Assembly: GCA_002353485.1 (NCBI GenBank)
Contig: DEJS01000002.1
Location: forward strand, 32,237-91,516
Source of the DNA: Prevotella sp. UBA2742
GTDB taxonomy: Bacteria > Bacteroidota > Bacteroidia > Bacteroidales > Bacteroidaceae
Direction: 5' to 3'
Length of the DNA stretch: 59,280 nt
The notes beneath the pieces were generated by a model. It was given only the letters and a program-made list of their open reading frames with translations. It was not told the origin of the DNA and ran no database searches. The position numbers and the translations under genes are program-made. Positions within the stretch are counted from its first letter, which is position 1. Each line of letters starts with the position of its first letter. Shown one piece after another: positions 8,080-16,519 of the stretch.

Positions 8080-10562
8080 GCCTTCTTACGGTTAAGCCAT
8101 CGGAAAATGGCTGGTTGGATTACATACGACAGTATGACGGCAGAAAGCAAGCCGACAAGTGTAGAGAAGCCCACCGAGCGTATGGCCGGATGCTGAGCTA
8201 TGAGCATACTGCTGACAGTGACTATCAGGGTAACTGCCGAGAAGAAGATAGCCGTCTTGTGATAATTCAGCTTCTGGCTGTCTCCATCTGTCAAGCCGTT
8301 CATTATGAAGATGCTGTAGTCTACTCCTATGCCGAAGATGAAGGTAGAGATGATAATGCTGATAAGGTTGAACCGCACATCGAACAGCACCATGGCACCA
8401 AGGACTATCAGCCAGCTAAGCAGAATGGGCAGGAAGCCCAACAGCGCATATTTGATATTGAAACGGAACGACACGAGCAGAACGACGAATACGAAGGCCA
8501 TAGAGAGCCACTGTAGCACGTTGAAGTCTTCGCTCATCTGAAGCAGCGTATCGGTAGTATAATAATAGGTGTCCAGCACCAGCAGGTTAGGGTCTTGGGC
8601 AATGGCATCGCAAATGCGCATATAGTCGCTCTCGCTGCTACGCACCGAGTCGTTCTGACAGCGTACCGAGGTAAAACACAAGTAGTTGCCATCGTAAGAG
8701 CGTTCCATCAACGTCGACTGGTAGCCAACAGGAATGATGCTTGCCTCGTAGAGTGCTGCGGGTGCATACTCCTTTTCTGTCGCTTGGAAGAAGGTATCGA
8801 AAGCCTCGGCATTAAGTCCTGCCCCTGATGCCGTCTCTGCTATAAGACGATGTACAGTAGACTTTCGTTCGGGGGTCCAGTACTGCTGCCAGGCATCAAT
8901 GCGCCGCTGCTGTTCGCTCAAAGGAACAAAAATCTGGTTGGTATGCGTGTAACTCTTCACCAGTCCCAGACGACTCAATGAGTCCAACTTACGGTCGAGA
9001 ACGCTGAAGTGCTCCAAAGCCTCCTCCATGGTCTTGCCCTTGGAGGCAAAGTACTTCTGCTTGTCACCCGTATAGGTCTTCTGGCGTAACAGGTCCTCCG
9101 AATGCTCAGTCATCTCCTCCAGATAACCCAGGTTGTGCATATCGGCATCAAAGCGTGTCCCTTCCTTCAGATAGGCACCGATACATACTATCGTCACCAA
9201 AAGTATAATGGCGATAAGCAGTCGGCTGCGGTCGAAAGAACAAGCATTGATACGCTCAATGAAGCGGGGGAAACCCTTACCCCCGTTCCGTAACAGCTGG
9301 GGAAGCCAGAAGAGTGAGAAAAACGTAGTACCCAGAATGGCGAAGGCAGCAAAGAGTCCGAAATCGCGCAACAGGTCAGTCTGTATAAAAAGCAGTCCTG
9401 CAAAGGAGCCTATGGTAGTAAGGCATCCCAAGAATACCGGCTTCACCTGGTCACGCAGGAGTTGCTCACCATCGGCGACATACTGATAATGAGTCAGAAC
9501 ATGTAGCACGTAGCTCATGGCTACACCCAACACCACGCCTCCTATACCCAAGGCCAGGAGCGAGAACTCGCCCTTCATCCAGTACATCATCGTCAGCCCG
9601 AAGAGAGTACCAAAGGCAACAGGCAGCAGTAACAGGATAATAGTGTCCAACCGACGGAAGGCAGACCACAGGCCACTCTTCGGGTCGGAGAAACATATCA
9701 ACAGGAACAGGAGTACCAATACCAAAGCACCGCTGATGGTCGTGGTCAGGTCGTGCTTGATTTGCGACGAGTTATAATAGCCACTGGCCGGTGTGCCATG
9801 ATAGCTGATGTCTACGTCGGGATGTGACTTGGCAAAGTGACTGATGACGGTATTCAGGCGCTCGAAGAGTGCCGATCCCTGCCCAGTATTGGTTGACGAG
9901 AAGTGGGGGGTAAGGAATGCCAGGCATACCGTGGAGTCGGGTACAAAGAAATGACCGTCAAGTGTCTGATAGCTACCGGCACTTAACAAGGGGGCCATTT
10001 GTTCTGCCAACACACTCCGCATACCCATGGGATCCATCTGAATGAGTTCAGGATACATCTCGCCAAACTCGCCCGTCAGGTCGTCACGGTTCTGCTGCAT
10101 CTGAGCCATAAAGTGCTCACGCGTAAGCAACGTGTCGAAACGTGCATAGGCTGACGTGTCGATATATGCTGGCAGATGCTCCATGAGATAGTCGATGCCG
10201 TCAGGCATCAGATTCTCGTCTAACTGATAAAACACATCTTCTATCAGGGCAGAGTCTTGCTGCAAAGAGTCGACAAAGGCATCACAGGCGGCAATGAGCT
10301 TGGTGTAATCAACGTTTCCTGTAGCCTCCGACTTATCTGCAAACAACACAAATACCTTATCTTTTATCTTCAGGTCAGCAAAGGCAAGCTTGGTAGTGCC
10401 GTCCTCGTTTTTTGACGACGGCATCAGTTTGTCGATGTCTTCCTCTAAGTGGATGCGCGAAGCCTGCCAACCCAGAAAGACGAAGCATACAATCATCGAC
10501 AACCAGCAAACAGCCGGATGCTCACGAAAGAAGCGGTATGCCCGGATGAAGAAATTAGTCAT
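8076..10562 (-). CDS. MMPL/RND-family exporter
   Basis: An 828-residue RND-superfamily transporter with twelve predicted membrane segments: one N-terminal helix, a large periplasmic loop (about residues 40-255), five helices, a second periplasmic loop and five more helices. The two halves are homologous MMPL domains; GIGGVVLGVAMSYVLHVLTHY and FGIGVDYSIFIMNGL are the equivalent helix-4 regions, the second with the Asp-Tyr-Ser typical of MMPL proteins. MMPL proteins export lipids and polyketide-like products. A homologous gene is a fixed member of aryl-polyene clusters beside ketosynthase and dehydratase genes. It overlaps both neighbours by 4 bp. Inner-membrane export of the acyl product is the likely role. 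Confidence 0.88.
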   Translation of the reverse strand: MTNFFIRAYRFFREHPAVCWLSMIVCFVFLGWQASRIHLEEDIDKLMPSSKNEDGTTKLAFADLKIKDKVFVLFADKSEATGNVDYTKLIAACDAFVDSLQQDSALIEDVFYQLDENLMPDGIDYLMEHLPAYIDTSAYARFDTLLTREHFMAQMQQNRDDLTGEFGEMYPELIQMDPMGMRSVLAEQMAPLLSAGSYQTLDGHFFVPDSTVCLAFLTPHFSSTNTGQGSALFERLNTVISHFAKSHPDVDISYHGTPASGYYNSSQIKHDLTTTISGALVLVLLFLLICFSDPKSGLWSAFRRLDTIILLLLPVAFGTLFGLTMMYWMKGEFSLLALGIGGVVLGVAMSYVLHVLTHYQYVADGEQLLRDQVKPVFLGCLTTIGSFAGLLFIQTDLLRDFGLFAAFAILGTTFFSLFWLPQLLRNGGKGFPRFIERINACSFDRSRLLIAIILLVTIVCIGAYLKEGTRFDADMHNLGYLEEMTEHSEDLLRQKTYTGDKQKYFASKGKTMEEALEHFSVLDRKLDSLSRLGLVKSYTHTNQIFVPLSEQQRRIDAWQQYWTPERKSTVHRLIAETASGAGLNAEAFDTFFQATEKEYAPAALYEASIIPVGYQSTLMERSYDGNYLCFTSVRCQNDSVRSSESDYMRICDAIAQDPNLLVLDTYYYTTDTLLQMSEDFNVLQWLSMAFVFVVLLVSFRFNIKYALLGFLPILLSWLIVLGAMVLFDVRFNLISIIISTFIFGIGVDYSIFIMNGLTDGDSQKLNYHKTAIFFSAVTLIVTVSSMLIAQHPAIRSVGFSTLVGLLSAVILSYVIQPAIFRWLNRKKA

Positions 10563-10972
10563 TGAACGAATATCTTTAAGTCTACCTCTGCAATGCCCTC
10601 TCCCTGTATGGTTGTCAAACCATGGGCCAGCGTCATCTGCCCAAACGAAAAGCCGAAAGTTACTGTGGTGTCCAGTCGTTCACCTATCTGGGGCCTTCGT
10701 TGGCATTGGAAATTCTTTACCTCGACAATCATTCCGATGGGAGCAAGCTCATTTTTACTGATGGCACCGGCCAAAGCCGAACACGACTGGGCAATATGTT
10801 CAATAAGCCCTGTCTCAGCCATGGCGCCATCATACGTAATGAAGTAGTTATCCTTGCGTACGGTGAGCGACGTGACGGCACTGCTGTCGTCACGCTGCTC
10901 AAACTCGTCGACCATCATGAATGGATAGCGCTGCGGTATGAGTCGCTTTATATCGTCTCCTATGTAGCGCAT
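10559..10972 (-). CDS. ApeP-like hotdog 3-hydroxyacyl-ACP dehydratase
   Basis: A 137-residue hotdog-fold protein. The start IPQRYPFMMVDEF resembles the FabZ/ApeP motif, but the usual His before Arg-Tyr-Pro-Phe is Gln. The FabZ GHFPxxP catalytic-His loop is absent; in its place stands YDGAMAETGLIEHIAQS, which keeps the catalytic-type Glu in LIEHIAQ. This layout matches ApeP-like dehydratases of aryl-polyene loci better than FabZ. It should remove water from 3-hydroxyacyl-ACP to give enoyl-ACP, acting with the ketosynthase and carrier protein just upstream. The start overlaps the ACP stop by 1 bp and the end overlaps the exporter gene by 4 bp. The missing His makes catalysis uncertain. Confidence 0.75.
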   Translation of the reverse strand: MRYIGDDIKRLIPQRYPFMMVDEFEQRDDSSAVTSLTVRKDNYFITYDGAMAETGLIEHIAQSCSALAGAISKNELAPIGMIVEVKNFQCQRRPQIGERLDTTVTFGFSFGQMTLAHGLTTIQGEGIAEVDLKIFVQ

Positions 10973-11214
10973 TAGGCCTGATGCTGCTCAATGTAGTCGT
11001 ACAGGTCGTTAAAGGTCTGAATCTGCTTCAGCTCGTTCACGGGGATGGTAATCTTATAGGTTACCTGTACCAATGCTATGAGGTCTACCAGATTGATGCT
11101 GTCCAGCTGGAGGGTCTCCTTCAGGTTGGCATCGGGGGTAAACTCACTCTGTTCTACTTCAAACTCTTCTGACAGCAGGCCGTTCACCTGCTCAATGATC
11201 TCTTCTCTTGTCAT
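10972..11214 (-). CDS. Acyl carrier protein (dedicated)
   Basis: An 80-residue four-helix carrier protein. The phosphopantetheine site is Ser39 in LQLDSINLVDL, a divergent version of the usual DSL motif (DSI here). It differs clearly from the housekeeping AcpP encoded at 35353-35589. It sits between a ketosynthase gene and a dehydratase gene, and its stop overlaps the next start by 1 bp. It most likely carries the growing chain made by this gene set; a phosphopantetheinyl transferase must be supplied from elsewhere. Confidence 0.9.
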   Translation of the reverse strand: MTREEIIEQVNGLLSEEFEVEQSEFTPDANLKETLQLDSINLVDLIALVQVTYKITIPVNELKQIQTFNDLYDYIEQHQA

Positions 11215-11265
11215 AATTCTTTTAATTTAATAATTTTGTTATTTCAATTCTTCGATACTTTGACT

Positions 11266-12495
11266 TTAGGACTTGATGTCTCTGACTATCAGGGTCGAGT
11301 TAGTACCTCCGAATCCGAATGAGTTCGAGAGGAACGTATCGAAATGGGCTTCAATGGTCTCAGGAATGACATTGACACATGCTGTCTCTTCGTCAGGGTT
11401 TTCAAAGTTCACATTGCCGGCAATGAAGTCGTTCTTCATCATCAGCATGGTGTAGATAATCTCTGAAGCTCCTGCCATCCACATCTCATGTCCCGTCTGG
11501 CTCTTAGTAGAGGTGACGGGTACGCGATAGTCTCCGAAGATTTGTGCAATAGCCTGTGCTTCCCGACTGTCGCCTATCTTTGTTGAGGTGGCGTGGGCAT
11601 TGACATAGCCAATCTCCTTCACCTGGATACCGCTCTTCTCCAGGCATAGCTCCAACGAGCGTGCCGGTCCGGCGACGTTAGGTGTGGAGATATGATCGCC
11701 ATTACCCGAGAATCCCCAGCTTACAATCTCTGCCAAGATGGGAGCACCACGCTTGACGGCACTCTCGTAGCTCTCTACCACGAGTGTGGCAGCCCCGCCA
11801 CCAGGCACCAGTCCGTTACGCTGACTGTCGAAGGGACGGCTGGCCTTAGTGGCATCATTGTCATCACGCAGGGCGAACGACTGTATGCCATCAAACGACG
11901 CTACCCCATACATGTTAGCCTCCTGGGCACCGCCACAGACCACACAGTCCTGCAGGCCGTTCTTGATGAGGAGCCATGCCAGACCGATAGACTGCGAACC
12001 AGAAGCACAAGCCGCAGAGGCGGTCAGGTTGATACCTTTCAAGTGGAACAGGCAGGCGAGGTTCATCGTCACTGTCGAGTTCATCGACTGGAAGATAGCT
12101 CCACTGCCACACGCAGCGGTAGAGCCAAACTGCCGAAACTTGTCCAGCGCCTTCATAGTAGCTTCAGCCACAGAGTCGTTGCCATAAATGATACCTACCT
12201 CGTGACTATCAATATAGTCCTGCTCCAGACGGGCAGCAGCCAGTGCATCGCGGGTGGCCATATATGCATATTGAGCCTCTTCGGGCATGAACTGGCGGAA
12301 GTTACGGTTAACATAGGGTTTCAAGTCTACCTTGGGCACATCAGCACAAAAGGGTGAACGAAAACCTGCATCCATACGTTCCTGACTGAAGATGATGCCA
12401 CTCTTGCCTTCGTAAAGTGATTTGCGCACCTCGTCAAGGGTTGTACCCAGACACGACCAGATGCCCATTCCTGTAATTACTACTCTATTTTCCAT
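11266..12495 (-). CDS. Beta-ketoacyl-ACP synthase, FabF-type (dedicated)
   Basis: A 409-residue thiolase-fold condensing enzyme with the full Cys-His-His triad: Cys163 in TASAACASGSQS, His301 in NAHATSTKIGD and His336 in KSQTGHEMWMAG. It decarboxylates malonyl-ACP and extends an acyl chain. It is distinct from the housekeeping FabF at 33976-35238, so this organism has two FabF-type enzymes in one window. No partner chain-length-factor-like subunit or ketoreductase is encoded in the same run; reduction would need FabG from elsewhere. It lies 9 bp after the GNAT-like gene and 51 bp before the ACP gene. Confidence 0.9.
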   Translation of the reverse strand: MENRVVITGMGIWSCLGTTLDEVRKSLYEGKSGIIFSQERMDAGFRSPFCADVPKVDLKPYVNRNFRQFMPEEAQYAYMATRDALAAARLEQDYIDSHEVGIIYGNDSVAEATMKALDKFRQFGSTAACGSGAIFQSMNSTVTMNLACLFHLKGINLTASAACASGSQSIGLAWLLIKNGLQDCVVCGGAQEANMYGVASFDGIQSFALRDDNDATKASRPFDSQRNGLVPGGGAATLVVESYESAVKRGAPILAEIVSWGFSGNGDHISTPNVAGPARSLELCLEKSGIQVKEIGYVNAHATSTKIGDSREAQAIAQIFGDYRVPVTSTKSQTGHEMWMAGASEIIYTMLMMKNDFIAGNVNFENPDEETACVNVIPETIEAHFDTFLSNSFGFGGTNSTLIVRDIKS

Positions 12496-12504
12496 ATCTT
12501 ATCG

Positions 12505-13644
12505 TTATATTTTTATCTTCTTCCTAAAACAACGGCGACGCTTGACGTATTCCGGCTTTAACGGCTTCCACTGTGACAGCTCGCGGACATTGTCTTCCAG
12601 CTGAGGCCCTGTCTCGGCCCAGCTAAACCCATACTTATTAAATAATGGTATCAAGTCGTCAAAGAACATAGCATTGACGCCGAGTCCTTGATAGTCAGGC
12701 CGGATGGCGATGAGCAACATCTCGGCATTATCTTCGCGATGCCACGACAAGGCCTTGACCAAGTGATACCATCCGAAAGGCAGCATACGGCCCTTGGCCT
12801 TCTGGAAGGGACGCGACAGACTGCCCATTGCGATAGCCACCCCTACTACTTCGTTCTGCTGGTTCAGCACAACGGGTATCAGCTGCTTGTCGACTACAGG
12901 CAAATACTTATGAAGATATTCGTCTATCTGTCGCGATGACAGAGCCGAGAAGCCAAAGATAGGCTTATAAGCCTCGTTCAGCAGTTGAAAAACCTTCTGT
13001 CCATAGCCCTCCTTGTAAATCTGATGATTAGTAAGTTTTACCACCCGCAGGCCAATCTGCTCGCGGGCATACTGGGCTACACGACTGTATTTGGCAGGAA
13101 TCTCACGGGGTATCTGTATATGCACCTGCAGCCAGTCAACCTCCTTCTCGAAACCCAGAGCTTCCATGTGGCGGGGGTAATACTCAGGGTTATAGATGGT
13201 ATTGACAGAACCTATCAGATGGAAGTCGTCTATGAGCATACCTTCCTTATCGAAGTCGGTAACCCCCAAGGGACCCTGAATGGTGTCCATTCCCCGTTCG
13301 CGTCCCCACTGTTCCACAGCCCGTATCAAGGCTTCTGAGACGCTGGCATCGTCAATGAACTCTATCATCGAGAAACGCACGTTATGTACCTTCCACCTCT
13401 CGTTAGCCTTACGGTTGACGATACCTACGATGCGTCCCACAGGCTCCTCATGGTGATAGGCTACGAAAGGCTGGATGTCGGAAAATTCCAACGCACTGTT
13501 CTTCTTCGGGTCAAAGAGCGTAGGTACGTCACTCTCCATTTCGGGCACATACTGACTGTTGCCGCGATAGATGATACGCGGCAGACACACAAAGTCCTTC
13601 ATCTGCTGACGGGTCGATACTTTCCTTACCTCTAACTCACCCAT
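12505..13644 (-). CDS. GNAT-superfamily N-acyltransferase-like protein
   Basis: A 379-residue protein. The C-terminal part holds the acyl-CoA-binding GNAT motif A (LLIAIRPDYQGLGVNAMFF, with the Q-G-L-G turn). The N-terminal 150 residues look like a second, more degenerate GNAT fold (VGRIVGIVNRKANERW, GPLGVTDFDKEG). I placed the start at the ATG at 13644, which forms TGATG with the stop of the regulator gene; a GTG one codon upstream is possible. Large two-domain GNAT proteins of this kind occur across Bacteroidota and the acceptor is mostly unknown. Next to an acyl carrier protein and ketosynthase, it may N-acylate an amino compound with the chain made here. That is inference; no acceptor-specific residues were recognised. 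Confidence 0.7.
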   Translation of the reverse strand: MGELEVRKVSTRQQMKDFVCLPRIIYRGNSQYVPEMESDVPTLFDPKKNSALEFSDIQPFVAYHHEEPVGRIVGIVNRKANERWKVHNVRFSMIEFIDDASVSEALIRAVEQWGRERGMDTIQGPLGVTDFDKEGMLIDDFHLIGSVNTIYNPEYYPRHMEALGFEKEVDWLQVHIQIPREIPAKYSRVAQYAREQIGLRVVKLTNHQIYKEGYGQKVFQLLNEAYKPIFGFSALSSRQIDEYLHKYLPVVDKQLIPVVLNQQNEVVGVAIAMGSLSRPFQKAKGRMLPFGWYHLVKALSWHREDNAEMLLIAIRPDYQGLGVNAMFFDDLIPLFNKYGFSWAETGPQLEDNVRELSQWKPLKPEYVKRRRCFRKKIKI

Positions 13645-14504
13645 CACAACATGCGTTTATGTTCTTTTCTATATGCAATAGGAGTCATGCCGGCCTCCTC
13701 ACGAAAGTATTGCCCAAAGAAGGACGAGTTGGGAAATCCCAGACGATTGGATATTTCCTTAATGGTCAGGTCGCTCTCTCTCAGCAGCACGTAGCAGTCT
13801 TCCATCACACTGTCGGTAATCCACCGCATAGGAGTCTTGCCGCTTACTTTCTTACTCACTGACGAGAGGTATTTTGGGGTGATGTGCAACCGGTCGGCAT
13901 AAAACGAAACCCGCTGGCGCTTCAACCGCTGCTCAGAGAGCATCTGAAGGAAACGGTTGAAAAGGTCCTTGTCGTGCGTCGAAGAAGCATCCTCCACCAT
14001 AGACATCGCTTCGTGACCCAGCAGCTCCTCGCATATCAGCAACATAAAGGTGCGCAGGAACGACACCATGATTTCGCGAAACAACACAGGCGACTGCTGG
14101 TTATTGAGAATATTATGAGTATATTGCTCTATGCCGGCTAACCAGCCTGCATTCTCAATAACATATATTTCCTTCATGTACAAAGCCCTGTTCCAGACGT
14201 TAATCTGTGTGCCCAGCACCGACTTCAGCATCCTGTCGGATATCAGCAGCGCGCTGGCATCGACATCGGTACTGATCAGCATGGGCTGCACCAGCTTGCC
14301 CACCGGTATAAGCAATACCTGACCCGCATTCACCTTTACCTGGTTGTCGGTACCTACCTCTACCAGGATGCGACCACCCCGGCAATAGGTAACAGTATTA
14401 TATTCCATGCGTAAAGATGCGAGATTGTTCACCTCACGCAAGTTATCCACAAACAACACTTCATCGCCTAAGGCATGTACTACTTTCAAATTGTCTATAA
14501 GCAT
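13644..14504 (-). CDS. AraC-family transcriptional regulator
   Basis: A 286-residue regulator with an N-terminal cupin-like sensing domain (about residues 1-160) and a C-terminal AraC DNA-binding domain with two helix-turn-helix motifs (FYADRLHITPKYLSSVSKK and IKEISNRLGFPNSSFFGQYF). I chose the ATG at 14504; the open frame runs 246 bp further upstream but there crosses the start of the divergent ComEC gene and looks non-coding. A TAATTTTG element (14525-14532, minus strand) sits just upstream. It is the first gene of the biosynthesis and export run and joins the acyltransferase gene by TGATG, so it probably controls its own operon. The ligand is unknown. Confidence 0.87.
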   Translation of the reverse strand: MLIDNLKVVHALGDEVLFVDNLREVNNLASLRMEYNTVTYCRGGRILVEVGTDNQVKVNAGQVLLIPVGKLVQPMLISTDVDASALLISDRMLKSVLGTQINVWNRALYMKEIYVIENAGWLAGIEQYTHNILNNQQSPVLFREIMVSFLRTFMLLICEELLGHEAMSMVEDASSTHDKDLFNRFLQMLSEQRLKRQRVSFYADRLHITPKYLSSVSKKVSGKTPMRWITDSVMEDCYVLLRESDLTIKEISNRLGFPNSSFFGQYFREEAGMTPIAYRKEHKRML

Positions 14505-14524
14505 GACACGATTCTTTTCGGCTG

Positions 14525-14532
14525 CAAAATTA
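14525..14532 (-). promoter_or_regulatory. Putative -7 promoter element for the AraC-led operon
   Basis: Read on the minus strand this is TAATTTTG, matching the Bacteroidota -7 consensus TAnnTTTG about 20 bp before the chosen start at 14504. I see no convincing TTTG -33 element at the expected distance, so the promoter may be weak or need an activator. Confidence 0.4.
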
Positions 14533-14646
14533 AACATTTTCTTCTTAATATCGACGTTCCTTTTTTCCTCTAATCTATTCTTTTTGTACAAAACAATAGT
14601 AATATAGCATAAAAAGTGTTCATTTCCTATTGTCAGTCTCATAATT

Positions 14647-15840
14647 ATGTCTATCTTTGCCTTTGTGAAACTACATGCTCCTCTCCTACCCCAGGCTGTT
14701 TGTTTTATGACAGGTATTGCCCTGAGCCAGTGGCTGCATAGCGTGGTCATCGGACTCGTGGCTACCTTTCTTGTCTTGCTGCTTACATATCCTCTTAGGC
14801 ACTACCCACGACTTCAGACCCTAGGTCTTTCGTGCCTTACCGTCATACTGGGCATGACCTTAGGAGCACGACAACGCCTGATGCCCATCGCTACCGAGGA
14901 GACACACATTGTCCGTCTGGCCTCGTACTGGCGAGGGCAGCTGTTAGACAACTATCGTGAATGGGGCATCAGCGACGAGGCATACGGTGTCGTGGCTGCC
15001 ATGACGCTGGGCGACAAGTCTGAACTGGACAGAGATCTTAAAGAGACCTATTCAAAGGTAGGTGCAGCACACATCCTGGCCCTCAGCGGACTGCATCTTT
15101 CCATCATCTATGCCATCATTTCACTCTTCATCGGGTGGCGACGCATACGCATCCTGTCGCAATCGTTCATCATCGTGGCCATCTGGGCTTATGCCCTGCT
15201 CACCGGAATGTCACCCAGCGTAACGCGTGCAGCCCTTATGATAAGCATCTACGGCCTGCTGTCATTAGGCTATCGTGAACGCATGTCTGTCAACACGCTG
15301 GCCTTTACGGCCATCGTCATGCTGCTTGTGAATCCAATGTCACTCTATAACATAGGCTTCCAACTGTCGTTCATGGCCGTCCTCGCCATCCTGTTGTTCA
15401 ACCCGCTGTTCAACAGGCTCATCCCACAACGTGTCCTTCTGCGCTACCGCAGCGTCAGACTGCTATGGGGCATGACCACCGTGTCGGTATCAGCCCAACT
15501 GGGCACGGCGCCACTCGTAGCCTATTACTTCGGGCGCTTTTCTACATGGTTTCTGCTCAGCAACTATCTGGTCATCCCGCTGGCCACCGTCATTCTCTAC
15601 CTCACCGTCTTCTGCGTAGCCACCTTCTGGTGGACAGCACTCCAGCAGTGGGTGGTGGCAGCGCTGTCAGCCGTTGTCGCCTTTATGAACCACGGCCTGG
15701 AAGCCCTGTCCCGCCTGCCGTACAGCAGCATAGAGCATATCAGGTTCTCCGTGCTTCACGTAGCCCTGATATACATAATAATAGGAAGCATATACCTCAT
15801 GCTTAGCCTAAGATTTCCAAAAGCTCGCCGAATCTATTGA
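14647..15840 (+). CDS. ComEC/Rec2-family competence-domain membrane protein, short form
   Basis: A 397-residue polytopic membrane protein with the Competence domain signature VGAAHILALSGLHLSIIY (about residues 138-155) and about ten hydrophobic segments. In ComEC this domain forms the DNA-translocation channel. Full-length ComEC proteins add an N-terminal OB-type region and a C-terminal metallo-beta-lactamase-like domain. The C-terminal domain is absent here and the N-terminal region is too short for a full DUF4131 domain. The start at 14647 is supported by the usual membrane-entry pattern (FVKLHAPLLPQAVCFMTG), although TATCTTTG at 14652-14659 resembles a promoter box, which would favour the ATG at 14707. 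Its 3' end overlaps the convergent HAD gene by 38 bp. Confidence 0.83.
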   Translation: MSIFAFVKLHAPLLPQAVCFMTGIALSQWLHSVVIGLVATFLVLLLTYPLRHYPRLQTLGLSCLTVILGMTLGARQRLMPIATEETHIVRLASYWRGQLLDNYREWGISDEAYGVVAAMTLGDKSELDRDLKETYSKVGAAHILALSGLHLSIIYAIISLFIGWRRIRILSQSFIIVAIWAYALLTGMSPSVTRAALMISIYGLLSLGYRERMSVNTLAFTAIVMLLVNPMSLYNIGFQLSFMAVLAILLFNPLFNRLIPQRVLLRYRSVRLLWGMTTVSVSAQLGTAPLVAYYFGRFSTWFLLSNYLVIPLATVILYLTVFCVATFWWTALQQWVVAALSAVVAFMNHGLEALSRLPYSSIEHIRFSVLHVALIYIIIGSIYLMLSLRFPKARRIY

Positions 15841-16519
15841 TTTTCTGCAGTCGTTCGTGTGGATACTCTTCCGACTTCTCCAGTTCCCATACCACATGAA
15901 AGGGAATGTGCACTGTGTAGGCTCCCGCTGCCAGTGCCGGTGCAATGTCAGAGCGGAACGAGTTGCCCACCATCAGCGTCTGCTCAGGGGCCACTGCTAA
16001 GTTCTCGCACATTTGCCGGTACTCCTTCTCCGTCTTGTTCGACACCGTCTCCATGTGCGAGAAATACTTTTCAAGTCCTGAGCGTTGCAGCTTGTTCTCC
16101 TGGTCCAGCAGTTCACCCTTGGTAAACACCACCAGCTGGTAGCGGCGCGAGCACGACAGCCGTTCCAGCGTCTCGCTGACCTCCGGCAGTGGTGTCGTAG
16201 GGAAGGTCAGCAGCTCTCTGCCCAGCTCTAAGAGCTGCATCACCACGTCGCCCGTCAGCCGCTGGCCGCTCACGCGTACCGCATTCTCTATCAGCGACAG
16301 CGTAAAAGCCTTCGTGCCATAGCCCGTCAAAGGCAGGTTCCTGCGCTCTGTAGAGAACAGGCCCTCGCTCACCTCACGGGCTGTAGCCCACGGGCTGAGC
16401 AGGTCACAACACTTACGCTCCACCTCGTCGAACCACGACTGGCAGTCCCACAGGGTATCATCGGCATCGAACGCCACCACCCGGACGTCATTCCACCTCT
16501 TCAACATACACGCGCACAT
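15803..16519 (-). CDS. HAD-superfamily hydrolase
   Basis: A 238-residue haloacid dehalogenase-like phosphatase. Motif I is VVAFDADDTLW (the two Asp of DxD), motif II is LVVFTKG, the motif III Lys lies near VSNKTEKEY, and motif IV is MVGNSFRSDIAPALAAG. It probably hydrolyses a small phosphorylated metabolite; the substrate is not predictable. An alternative ATG at 16507 would remove four residues. A 15-bp tandem repeat touches the start region. The gene follows pepD by about 30 bp on the same strand and so may be co-transcribed with fic and pepD. Its end overlaps the ComEC gene in convergent orientation. Confidence 0.88.
   Translation of the reverse strand: MCACMLKRWNDVRVVAFDADDTLWDCQSWFDEVERKCCDLLSPWATAREVSEGLFSTERRNLPLTGYGTKAFTLSLIENAVRVSGQRLTGDVVMQLLELGRELLTFPTTPLPEVSETLERLSCSRRYQLVVFTKGELLDQENKLQRSGLEKYFSHMETVSNKTEKEYRQMCENLAVAPEQTLMVGNSFRSDIAPALAAGAYTVHIPFHVVWELEKSEEYPHERLQKINRFGELLEILG

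Noticed and set aside
14652..14659. TATCTTTG promoter-like box inside the ComEC start
   Set aside because: It lies within the coding start that best fits the family and has no -33 partner, so I treat it as chance.
14505..14750. Upstream extension of the AraC regulator frame
   Set aside because: It would overlap the start of the divergent ComEC gene, and its residues do not resemble a regulator domain; the ATG at 14504 gives a normal N-terminus.
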